Assembly (NCBI GenBank): GCA_013396655.1
Contig: WBMV01002667.1
Coordinates: forward strand, 792,675 to 856,674
Direction of reading: 5' to 3'
From: Campylorhamphus procurvoides
Taxonomy: Eukaryota; Chordata; Aves; Passeriformes; Dendrocolaptidae
DNA: 64,000 nucleotides
The notes under the pieces are model-generated. The model saw only the letters and a list, made by a program, of their open reading frames with translations, was not told the DNA's origin and searched no databases. Below are positions 48,201 to 60,200 of the stretch, in pieces. The first letter of the stretch is position 1; every line of letters begins with the position of its first letter. A program made the translations under genes and the position numbers.

Positions 48201-51200
48201 GGCTGGTACTCAGGGATTCTCCGTGTTTGCACCCATGTCAGCAGCTCTCTGCCAACCTAAACAACCCACAGGAGAAGGACACGAAGGACAGCAATGCCAA
48301 AGAGTAACATACCAAGGTTTTGGTTTCGCAAATGATGTCAGGGTCGCTGCAGCGAACAAACATCTCAGGTTGTCCCCCCGGTGTCCCCACTGGTGCGCCT
48401 GTGGACAGGGACCAAAGAAATCACCCTCAGTCTTTCCTCTGCCTGTGCTGCTCCCCTGCACCCCATGCAGCCTCACACAAAACCCCTCATTGCTGGGCGA
48501 CCAGCAAACTACAAAGACATACTGGTGTGGGTAATTCAGGATAACATTAATGGAAGAAGGTGGATTGAGAGCAAGAGAGAGGCCCAGGGCTGTGAAGGAG
48601 TGAGGAAGCAGCAATGTGCTCTCTGGATGATGCTGTCCCTCCAGGAAGACACCATGAACCACAGATGGCAACTAGCAGGGAACAGCCTGAGCCCTGCCAG
48701 GCACACCGCAGACTCACCAGGGAGGGTGTGCCAAGGTGGCAGCCGAATGGTTTTCTTCAGGAAGGTGAGCTCTGGGTGGTAGAAGCGGAAGGTCTGGTCC
48801 ACCACATGGGGCTGAGGCTCCACCTTTACTCGCAGCAGTGCAATGGGCTTCCCTCCGCTCACCAGGAAGGAGACCTGTCCCAGGGGCCGGTGGGAGAGGG
48901 ATGGGGTTTTCCAGTGATGCTGCTCTTCCCATGCAGCCCTTTGAGTGGTGTGTCACCTGGCTCTCTAACCTGGATGAGCTTAGTCTGCCCAGTCCTGCTC
49001 TTCCCAAGGGAGGGAGTGTCTACTCTGGCACTGGTGCCCAGCCCAGACGGCCCCTGCAGGGTGCAAGAGTGGGTTGTCTCAGGATGCAGCATTGCTGTGG
49101 CTGCACAGTGCTCTCTGAGGACATAGCACCCTGCTCTGCATTGGCAAAGGGAACACTTCCTGTCAGGAACAGCTCAGAACAGGGGCCCATGCCTACCTGT
49201 GCCGCAACAACAGCGGGGTCTGCAGAGAATGTCTGGTATTTGAAGGGGATGTGGACAGTCTCACTGGGGCGCAGGTAGACCTGAGGTTTGTGGTCATCAC
49301 GGAGATGAAACATCCCCTCCTCCACCGGCGTAACACTCTTGGTCAGCTCCTTGAAGTGGCGCCACTCCCTTGGGTCCAGTATGACACTGGGAAAGCAAGC
49401 AGCAGAGGTGCTGGTGAGGACTGACTGGGAGCTGGTACCACCCTGGCATCACCCCACACACACAGGGGAGACCCGACTTTGATCCCCACCTGAGCTCAGG
49501 GTGGTCGACCTCAATGGTCACCGTGTGCTGGGTGCTGTATGGGTTCTTCAAGGCAAATTCAAAGAACTCAGCTGTCCCCAGCACGGCGTGGACAGTGCGG
49601 GTGGCCGTGATGGCCTGGCTGAGCATCTGGTAGATGCTCTCACCCTTGATTTGATCTCGATAGGCGTTGATGACCTGCATGTCCCAGGCACGCTGCTTTG
49701 GCCAGCCCTGCTGGGAGGGAAGGGAGTCTAAGCCCAGAGCCACCGTGGGGCCCCTGGATCCTGGGCCCTCCTGCTGTCGACATCCTCATTCAGCCACACC
49801 AGCACCATGTGCCACGGCTGGTGCCACTGGGTGGCCACAGCCTCACTGGAGGTGACCAGGGGGTTGTTGAGGCTCACCTCTGGCCGGCGGCTGCGCAGGA
49901 CAGCCTCCAGTTCCCCATCCACATCCATCAGCCTCCGTGCCCTCACTGTCCGCCTGCCTGTGAGGAGACAGCACCATGGCACCAACGAGGGACCCCCAGA
50001 CAGTGTGGCCCTCATGTCCCCGTGACACCGTGGGGCTGGGGAGTGCCTGAGGTGGCAGCTGACCCACAGCTGGCAACGCAGCAGCAGAGACCCTGCCCAC
50101 CTGAAACCACAGCAGAACGGGCCAAGCCCCAGCCTGGCAGGACTCACCACCAGCAGTGTTCAGGGAGTGCCAGTTGCCAGATGGGATGGTGACAGCTTTG
50201 TCTGGTGCAGGGACAGTGTGGGAGTGGGATAGCAGCTGCCCTGGGATGTCCTCACATGGGTGACCTGCCACGAGCAGAGACAGAAGTGAGGGGAAACCAT
50301 CTATTTTCATCATTATGAAATCTGCTGCCAATTTTTACCTCCCTGCAGCTCTGTTCAGCCAAGTTACACAAGCAGGAGGGAGTATCTGGAGACCAACAAT
50401 GCCCTGAGAGCCCCATTGTCCTCCCCAAAGCCTGTTGCACCACACAGCCACCTGCCCAGCAACAGAGTGGCACTGATAGCACATGCTATCCCGAGCCCCT
50501 CACTTGCTCCTGCTTTCGTGTCTGTGTTCTCCTTCCCAGGCTGTGGCACTGCCACCAACACAGCCACATGCTGCCATGTCTCCCTGTTCCCACAAAGGCT
50601 GTGCTAAGCAGAGCAAGGCTCTAAACCCAACAAGCATTTACCCAGCTTACATATCCTAGCCTCATCCTTTGGGGATGAGCACTAAGATCTGCCATCCTGT
50701 TTTTAACAGTATTTTGAAATTTAAAAATAAAAAAGAGGGTGGGAAAAACACCAAACAAAGGGCAGCTGCTGCCCTAGTGCAGTAGCTTTGCCTCCTCCCT
50801 TCCCTCCCTCCTTTCTTCTTCTTTGGCAGGGTGCAAGTTAAACCTCTCCCTGGGTTGTGGCTCTCAGATTCTCCTTCCCAGGAGCTTATCGGCCCTTTGC
50901 AGGCAAAGTATGGAAATGATGATTTAAGATATCTTATATGGAGCTAATCTTTTCTCTGAAGATAAGATTTTAAAACCTGGAGTCACTGCACATTTATAGG
51001 ACACAAAATTAAATATATAAAATAAAAAGAGCCAGCAGGTTCTGGGAAGGAAGACGCCCTTGTCAGCCTTGCTCTTGCTCAGGTACAGCCCTGCACACAC
51101 CATGTGTCCCACCCCAGCCTTTGGGCCATGTGAGCAGTGGGATCTCACCAACATTAGCCAGGCAGAGGTGCAGGCGGCCCCTCACAGCCACATGGACACC

Positions 51201-54200
51201 CAGGGGCCGCAGGGCACTGTGCCACAGAGCCTCCCGGCCCAGCACCGTCCCATCCGGCTCGTACTCGGTCGTGGCCACCTCCAGCTCATGGTAGGTCCTG
51301 ATGGCTGCCTGGCCCTGGCGCAGCAGGGGCTGGGGATAAGGCAAGGACATGCAAGGTATGAGTTACTGAGTAGTCTTGCCCATGGGATCAAGGGGTCTGG
51401 GTAAGGATGCCACTGGATGCCCCAGCTCTGGGAGGTTTAGCCCTAAAATATTGCTGGTGTTCCAGGGAAGGGGAAGAAAGCTAATGTTTTGACACCACTT
51501 GGGAGGAGAAGACAACAATTCCCATGATTAGGGGCTTGTCAGGCCGACACCAGACTTGGTTACACAGGGGGACTGACAGCATCTCCATTACTGAAGGGCA
51601 ACACAAAGGCATCTCAACATGAGACCAAAGGGAGAGCCAGGAGGTTCCCTGGCACTCTGCACTGGAATGGGGGTCCTTCAGCATTAGCAGTCATGGAGGC
51701 TCAAGGAGAAGGACCTTCAGCCTAACCAATACCTCCAGTTTAACAGCAGCAGACCCAACATGGAGCAGGGAGTCCCCATCCCAGACGTCGATTTGGAGGC
51801 TGTGTTCGGCCAGGTAACGCAGGAACCAGCGCTGCTCCCCAGGCCGCAGGAAAGCCGGATCCACCATGTACTTCAGCTGCAAGCCTGGTGCTCCTGCAAG
51901 ACAATGGACCATCCCAGTCATGGTGCTTGGCATGGTGGGAGCTGGGCAGCCTCCACGTGCACCTCAGGCCGCCCACATTCAGTGTTATACTTCAAACACT
52001 GGACATTTTGAATGCTTTTCACGATGTGCAAACTAGCAGAGGTTTGCTATTAACAGACACAAGCCCATCCCTCAGCCTGGAGACAAGCCCAAATCTGCCT
52101 GACTAAGAGGAGATGCTAAAACCAGAGCTTACTGGTGCTGAGGGTCCCGTCCTCATTCACCCGGACAAGACGCTGTGCCAGCATGGTCAGCCCAGTCACC
52201 GGCCTGCCATCTGTGCTGACGAGCTGCAGCCGTGGCGTGGTGACCGGTGGGAAACGGTAGAACTGGAAGGTGAGGAAGATGGTTCTTGGCCATGGCCCCT
52301 CCACGCTGCCCTGGGCATCCCTTGAGAAGAGGGGTTTGGGTTAGCTTGTGGCACGGTGCTGCCACTCCATCACAAGCTCCTCATGCATTTGACACATGCC
52401 AAGAGAGAGAAGAACAAAAGGAGATTGGCAGTATCACAAGTATTTGGACTTCTCTGAAGACAGCAGCCATACGGTTTGCCTTAACTTTCCAAAAAGCTTA
52501 GTAATTCCAGCTGTCTCCTGCCATATGCTGTGATGGAGGCGCCCAGCAAAGGCAGCGTGTTACCTTCTCACAGCATGCTGCCAGCCATGGAAAAAAACAG
52601 AAGCGGGGTCTTATCCAGCCAAAGCCACCCCTCGAGTGCCAACTTTCCTAACTGCATTTGCATTTCTGGAGAAACCCTGAATTAACAAGTTCTGACATCA
52701 CATTGTAACTCATGGATCCAATTAAAAAAAAATGGATTATGACTTAAGAGTACCCAGAAAGAACAAGAGCATCATCATAAAGCCCTCTGGGGTTCATCTC
52801 CATGGCAGGTGCTGGATGAAGAGGCACCTCTGCAAGGACTGGTCCTGCCCAAGCAGGGAAGTGGGTTGGAGGGTTTTGGAGAAAAGACTCTGTCCAGAAG
52901 GCCCCTGAGATCTGCCCACAGAAGACACCACCACAAGCTGCTATCTCACCTGCCAAAAGCCAGGAACTGCAGGATTATTTCATTGCCTTGCAGAGGGTCA
53001 GCTTCCTCCAGCCGTAGGTTGAAACTGCCTAGCTCCACTGGCTCTGAGATTTCCACTGGCTCCTGGCTGCGGTCCAGGATCTCTGGAAAGCCAGAAGCAT
53101 GCAGGCGTGCCCGGGAGGCGCGGGAGAGTGACACACAGGAACTGGTGGAGAAAGAGGGGTTAGTTGTACAGAAATAGCTGTGGGGACCCTGGTGGGCCAG
53201 GCAATGGGGACACAGGAGACTGGGGAAGGGGCAGCTGAGCTTCACCTGCCTGCCTGCAACCCCAGGGCGGCGATGGGCACCTGCAGCGGAGTGAAGGGCA
53301 GTGCCTGCAGCTGGTCATTGGTGCTGGGCTCAGTGTTTGGCGATCCAAGGTCGGCCTCCAGGTGGGTGATGCCCCCATTCTGTGGTGGGGTCTGGTCCCG
53401 GCCCCGTGGCGAGGCCACAAGCTGGGACACAGACAGCTGGAGAGAGAGCAACAGGCATGAACACCTCCAGCCCCAAGGCAGCCCCTGAGGCAGCTCCCCA
53501 AGGCAAGGTGGGCCAGCAGCCCCTCTGTGCTAAAGGGGCTTGGCCACTACATGTACTGGCATTGCCACTCCACCAAAAAGCAGCACAGCTTGGCCACGCC
53601 AGTTTGCACCTCCACTGCCATCTCCGTGCTGCTCACTCCCTAGCAAGGAGAGGGATAGTAAATGCAGCAGGAAGATCAAACTGCTTAATGTGGCCTTATG
53701 AGGCATTTCATTTCATCAAAAATATTTGTGTGCATTGATTCCTGAATCAAGATATAAAACTGCATAAAGAGGGCTCTCAGCATTCATTGCTCTCCTTAAA
53801 TCCCAGCAGTTCTGCATGAACAAACCATGTGTCTCTGTCAGCACGTACCAGGGACAATAGGACCCTGCAAATCTGGGCTGTCAAAAACCAGAGCTGCCCT
53901 CACTAACACTCTTGGAGTGTGAAAAGAGCTCAGGGAACCTCCCCCCGCATGTCACGGGCAGGGACTGTTTTGCTGCCTGGGAGAGGTGGATTTGAGGACA
54001 CTCAGTGCCCTCTCGGCCACAGCAGACAGGAAAACGAGCAGAGGGTGGACATCCTGCATGTGGGCCATCCCATGAGAATGCCACTGCCCACTGCTCACAT
54101 CCACTGGTGCCCGTGGCACTTACCCCTGGTCCTCGTGGGGAGACTGGCACTCGCCGTGGGGCTGGCACTCCTGCAGAGAGGAAGGGGAGAGGTGCTGTAG

Positions 54201-57200
54201 CAGAGCTGTCACCCCCAGGCCCCATCACCAAGGCTGCACCCACCACCAGCAAACCCTCCCATTCTCCCTCCAGCCCTATTCAATTTTGGGGTTGAAAGCA
54301 GTGCAGAAAAGCAGCTTCCAGTTGTTCAACCACTTCTTTTGACTTATTTTTCCAATAAGACTGCTGCCTGAGGGTTAACACAGCACATCTCCAGATCCAT
54401 CCGTTATTTTGCTGGGAATCAGGCTAACTCTGCTGCAAACAGCAGCTCCTCCATCCCCTGACAGTGCTGTGGTGCCCCACGGCCACACGGTGCTGCCTAA
54501 GTGGGATGCTTAATGAGACGTGAAAGTTTTAGGATACTTAAGGTTTTCATCGCATCTCTGTTATTTCTTGTCACTCCCTTCATCTGCTTGTGTGTTTGTG
54601 CCCCGAAACAGTGGGAGCTTTATTGTGTTTATATTTGGCTGCTCACTGGCATCGGCACAGCTGAGCTCATGAAGCCGCAGGTCCTTTGCAGCAGAGCAGG
54701 GGCACAGATGTTCCATCTCTTCATCCACGTGATTCTGAGACCTTATTTTGCTTTCCCCACCACGTATATCCCAGCTATTCCATGCTGGTTGCTGTGTAAA
54801 GGAAACCACCCCATCTCTTTCGTGCCTAAAATACTGTTTCCTTCCAGCTGGGATGGCTTTGGCCTGTGTTAAGGAGAAGATGGATCCATCAGCACCACCA
54901 GCAGCTGAGCTGGCAGAAGAAGCCCTTCACCTCCCATGGGCCAGACTGGCAGAATGTTTCCCAATGGAGCTCTACAAAAAAGTGAACCCAAGGCTCTTTA
55001 GCAGCTTGGGGTACAGGCTAGAAGGGCACAGCTTCAGGACCACTGCTGCACTTCCCAAGCTCCCCCTGGTGCCACAAGCCATCTGGAGACAAGGAAATGC
55101 CATGGAGCTTATCCCTGAAAATTGCCCTGCCAGGGGTCTCCCTTTGCCAGGCACACAGGCCAAGACCCAGCCCACTCCCCCCAGCCAGAGCACGTCACAC
55201 CAGCACCAGGCTGGGAGTTCACCATCAGCTCACTCGCTCTCCTCTCCTCTCACCACACCACAACTCCATCAACATCCCAGACACCTCCAGCTGAAAGGCA
55301 CCAGGAAAACCTTCCAAGCAGCATCAGGAAGGTACCAGCAACTACACAGCCTGTGCCACAGGGAGACAAACCCCACGAGCCCTGACATCACCAGACCCCT
55401 TCATCTATCCCCAAAAGATTTCCTCTCCAAAGTCCCTCCCAGCCATCCTGGCTCCTCCCTGGCAGAAAGACAGGATTTGTCACAGCAAAGCCATGGTGCC
55501 ACTGCCATCTCGTGGAAGGCACTGCAGCACTGGAGCCGGCATAGAACAGGTACCTGCCACACCACGAGGGCTGGCACCAAGTGGCTCACCAGATTGCTGG
55601 CAGAGCTGTAACACTTTAAATGCTGCCAATGTCTGGAGCATTACCCCGAGATATATCTGGGACTTCATCAGGAATGGTGCTGCAGAGGAAAGGGGAGTTT
55701 GCTTCCCACCAATCACAAAAGGGGGGTGAGACAAAGACAAGCCAAAAAGGATTTCCAGGAGCCCGGTGCGTGGACATGGCCTCATGCCCAAACCCACAGC
55801 AGTCTTCCTTCCATCTCCAACAGAGCAGATGAGTGCTGGAACCCTGACCACAGGCAGCCCAAACTACAGCCTGATGTATCTATGCAGCCACACAGACACT
55901 GCCTGCTCTTCACCAGCCAGGCACCAGCACATCCCACCCACACCCAATGAACCCACCCTGGTGTCACACTCCCTCAGTGACAGCATGACCAGATTATTAT
56001 TCTTTTCCTCAGCCTAAAACTAACATCTCTCCTGTCCCCATGTCCATAAGGACTCTGAGTTCAGAGAGAGAAGCAGCAACACTGGCAGTGAGAATGTGCT
56101 GCTGGTGTGGCCACTGGGCCCATCACCATCAGGATGACCTGGAATGGGAGGGGGCTGGGGCAGTGCTGGCAGTCCCTGGGGATTCTGCACATGGCTCAGC
56201 AATACTATCACAGGGGAATTTTGAAAGTTAAAAAGTCTGAGATGAATTCAACTCGACAGAAACTTGGTTCACTCCAGTAATTCATAACTAGCTCACTGAA
56301 ACTCGCTGAAGTCATGTTTTCTCTCCCAAGCAGACACCAGTGCCACACTCTATATTTTAAATGTCAGCGAGCTGGAAAACACTCACTCAGCGATGGCGTA
56401 GGAGGCTGCTCCGACTCGTCCCTGTCTTTACATAGGATCTCTGCAGCAGTTACAAGATGTTCTTCCAAATCAGTAGAAACATGGAATTGGACAGTCCCAG
56501 ACTCCACGTGCTTCCCCTGGAATTGGAAATGAAATGCTTTCAGACAGCATGCTACATACAGCCTCCCTTGCACCTCTTGACAGCAGCTCCCTTGCCCTGC
56601 AGCAGGAGGCAGAGATGCCAGGGGGCAGCAAGCCCTTACCTGCCGGGAGCTCCTGCTGCTCGGCGGGGTCCGGTAGACCAAGGCTTGGCAGGGGCCACGG
56701 CAGGCACCACCATGCAAGGGCAGGACCACCTCTCTGTCACTGGTGCCTGGGACGGGTCTCCAGACAGCCCAGCGCACCGAGCGCATGTCGGCCGCCTCAC
56801 CACGGGCACTGCCAGACACAGCCTGGAGCAGGAGGGAGCACAGTGAGTGCCAGGCACACCCTCCCTGCCACCAGGACGAGGGAATGGGTGCTGCCAGACA
56901 GACACTGGCTCTCATCCCTCACCCCACCACCCCACACCTGGCTCTGGTGTCACAGAAGCCTCTGCCCTTCATGCTTTTCTGGACACATTTCACTTTCCAG
57001 CACCTTATCTGTCTGTAACCCCTCCCTCAAGCAGTTGCAGGAGGGATATCTGTTTAACCCCCATCCCTAGCAGAGGGGAAAGGCTTCCACTTACCCACCA
57101 CATCCCCAGCCTCCCTCAAATTGAAAGAGAGGCACAGAAGCAAGAGAGGTCTTTGCCAGTGCCCGTCAACCTCCTCACAGCTAATTATGGCACAGAGGAC

Positions 57201-60200
57201 AAGGACAAGGTGATCAGCTCCACAAGCGGCTTTGGGATTAACTGCTCTGCCCCAGGGCTCTGCCACTGCCCCAGCCAGCACTCCAAGCATTGCCAAATGG
57301 ATCTGCCTCCAGAGCCCAAAGTGTCTGTGGGTCTCTGGGCGTCAGCCTTCCAATTTCCAACACAATTTCCAACACAATTTCCAACACAATTTCCACCAGC
57401 AAGGCTCAGCATCCCCTCTCCGTACAAATCCCTGTGGTCAGGCAGACACATCCTGGTTTGTAAACACCCATTTCCCCCACCTTGGCTCCGGACAGCTCTA
57501 GCAAGAGACATTTGGTGCATTTTCAGTTAGTATCTTAGCAGGATAATTAAAGCCTCCTAACAAACTCATGGCCATTGATTCAGCCAGCCAGGAGCTGATG
57601 GCTTGAACAGCACAGGGTCTCTGAAGAGGACACACAGCACTTGCTGAGATGGGTTTAATGCACAGAAAGGATAAACTGAAATGTGAGTAAACAATCAGTA
57701 AGTAGGTGAGAATATACTGACTGCAGAGAACAAGCTCAGAAATTTCTCCTGGCTTTACAGTCTGAGAACATCAGGCTGGAGTACCTGGAAAAACCTCAGC
57801 ATTTGGGGGAAAAAAGAAGAGTGGGAAGGGTTAACCCGTTTTAAGCATAAATGCTAAATTCTAAAGAGAAGTCTTTTTTATATTAAAAAAAAAGCTGAAA
57901 TTTTCCAAATTAGCTTGCCAGAACAGTATGGGACTGCTGCGGGCTACATTCCTCCATCTAAATGTTGGAGAAATGCAACCCATGTAATTAAAATGATTAA
58001 ACAAGCCCATTTGCAGGATATTTCATCCAGTGCTGCAGAAAATACATGGACACTTTTTGGGGCCCTTCATTAGGCAGCACTGCCACACAACGAGGAGCTG
58101 CCATGATGGCGTGGAGGAGCAGGATGGCAAAACAGGGGCAGAGGAAGGAGTTCCCAAGTAGGGCTCACTCCTCCAGCAGGATCTCTGCTCCTTCATAGGG
58201 GACAGAAATGAGGTGCATGCATGCTCAGCCCTACCTTCCCACCAGCCCTCCCTGTGCTGCACAAGACGTATTCCAGCTGGAAGCAGACCACGAATGCCGG
58301 GTGAGGGACCATTTCGCTCAGGTGGATGCGGCTCCTCAGCACCAGGGTTTGACCTGCATTCCTGTGCAGGACAGAGAACTGGCTGCAGGCAGCATCCAAC
58401 ACGGGAGAGAAGCAGCAGAGGGCTGCCCCTTTACCTCACTCTGGAGCTGGGCACCACCTCTGTCTCTGGTACCAGCACTGCAACCTGTGGTGCCTGGACA
58501 AAGCGCAGGCCATTGTGGACACCAATGTGCAGCCGCCGCTCCCGAACAGCCACCTCTTCACCATCCGGCGCGGCGTTAGCCTGGGGCAGGAAAGTTGTCA
58601 CAGCTCAGGCAGCCAGGTGGCATGGGATGGATGGCACAGTGTCACTCCCTGTGCTGCCCACAGCCAGGAAAGCTCAGGCAATCCTTCAGAAACTCAAAAA
58701 ACAGGGCCCGCTCCCCCAGCAGTTGATGGATATTAAAGTCTTTTGTCTTTATGGCAGAGTTGGTGCAAACCTGACAAACAAAGGGCCTGGCCAGTGGCTG
58801 CCACTCCAAAGAGACACACTTGATACACACTGAATCTTGCCTCTGCATTACTCACAACAGAGCCAACCCAAATTCTGCCTGGGAGTGTCTGGATGTTCAA
58901 CACAAAGCCTGTGCAGAGAACCCGTGTGCTAAGCCAGTAGGGAAGCAAGCTAAAGGCTTCCACAGCAAAAAAAAACGGGAGAGTCCAAGGGAAACAAATG
59001 CACAAGTACTATTTATCTGACTCTTTCCACCCCATCCATAAACAAGGCACCAGCATTACTGCTCTGCATTGTGCCTTCCCCTGCACCGACTGCAATGGCA
59101 GCACCTAGAAACATAGAAACATGGAATCATGGAATGGTTTGGGTTGGAAGAGACATTAAGGAACGTCTTCTTCCAGCCTCCTGCCCTAGGCAGATACACC
59201 TTCCACTAGACCATGTAGCTCCAAGCCTTGTCCAATCTGGCCTTGGATGCTCCCAGGGATGGGGTAGCCACAGCTTCTCTGGGCAACCTGTGCCAGGGCC
59301 TGCCCACCCTCACAGAACATTACTTACCTGAAGTAAACGATCCCTGTTCAGTAAGTCCAGCAGTTCCTCCTCAAATTCCTCCAGGGAAGGGTACAGGCGG
59401 ACAGACAACCGCTCCAGGTAGCAGGTGACTGGCTTCATCAGCCGGGGCTTCTGGAAGCAGTCACCTGAAACACAAAGTGGTGGCCACAGGTTTCCCAACC
59501 AAACAGAGTCACCTCTGCTGCACTGGATTGCCCTGTGGTGCCAGTGGTGGCTCTGCCTGCTCAGTTTCCAAGCATGAGGCTGAGCACCTGCAGGGACTCA
59601 GCTGCTTTGGAGACCTTGCTTGGCTTCAGCACCAAGAGTTACAACCCCAAAGCCACCAGCAGTGGGTCTTCCAGGCAGGAAGCTGCAGAATAATTCAGCT
59701 GCAGAACTGTGAGGAATTTTTACCCCCTGAATCTTCAACTCACATCTTTTAATTGCAGCAGATCAAAGAGTAACGTGCTATAGGGAGAGATTAACGAGGG
59801 CCAAGCAGGCAAGAGCTCATCTCCAAAAACCTGACAGACCCCAGCAATCCCGAACCCACCACCAAGGAGTTTAAACAAGATGCAAGGCCTAAGACTCTGC
59901 TGAATGACTGTAATTAAATCAACCATCACTTATCCCTAGCAGCTTCCCAGGAGTGAAGCAATTAACAGACAGGGAACAAACTGAGCCATTTTGAGGTCCT
60001 CCAGGCTGAGCTCTGAGCATGAGGGCTGCAGCCCCACACAGAGGAGATGCTCTTGCAAAGGGCAGAACTGCAGAGAAACCACCAGTGCTCCCAGAAATCC
60101 CATCCCACTGCCCTGCCTGCCCTGCCCACAGACTCCTGGAGATCCCCTGCCTTCAGCAGGAGCAGTGCAAGCAGAGAGAAAGGGAAGAAGCCCTTACCTG

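Noticed and set aside
49698..50192. 164-codon plus-strand frame
   Set aside because: Antisense shadow over NPHP4 exons 17-19; no homology pattern.
52262..52310. Alternative acceptor for exon 14 (AG ten bases downstream)
   Set aside because: It breaks the frame with exon 13 and loses the DAQ match to the human protein.
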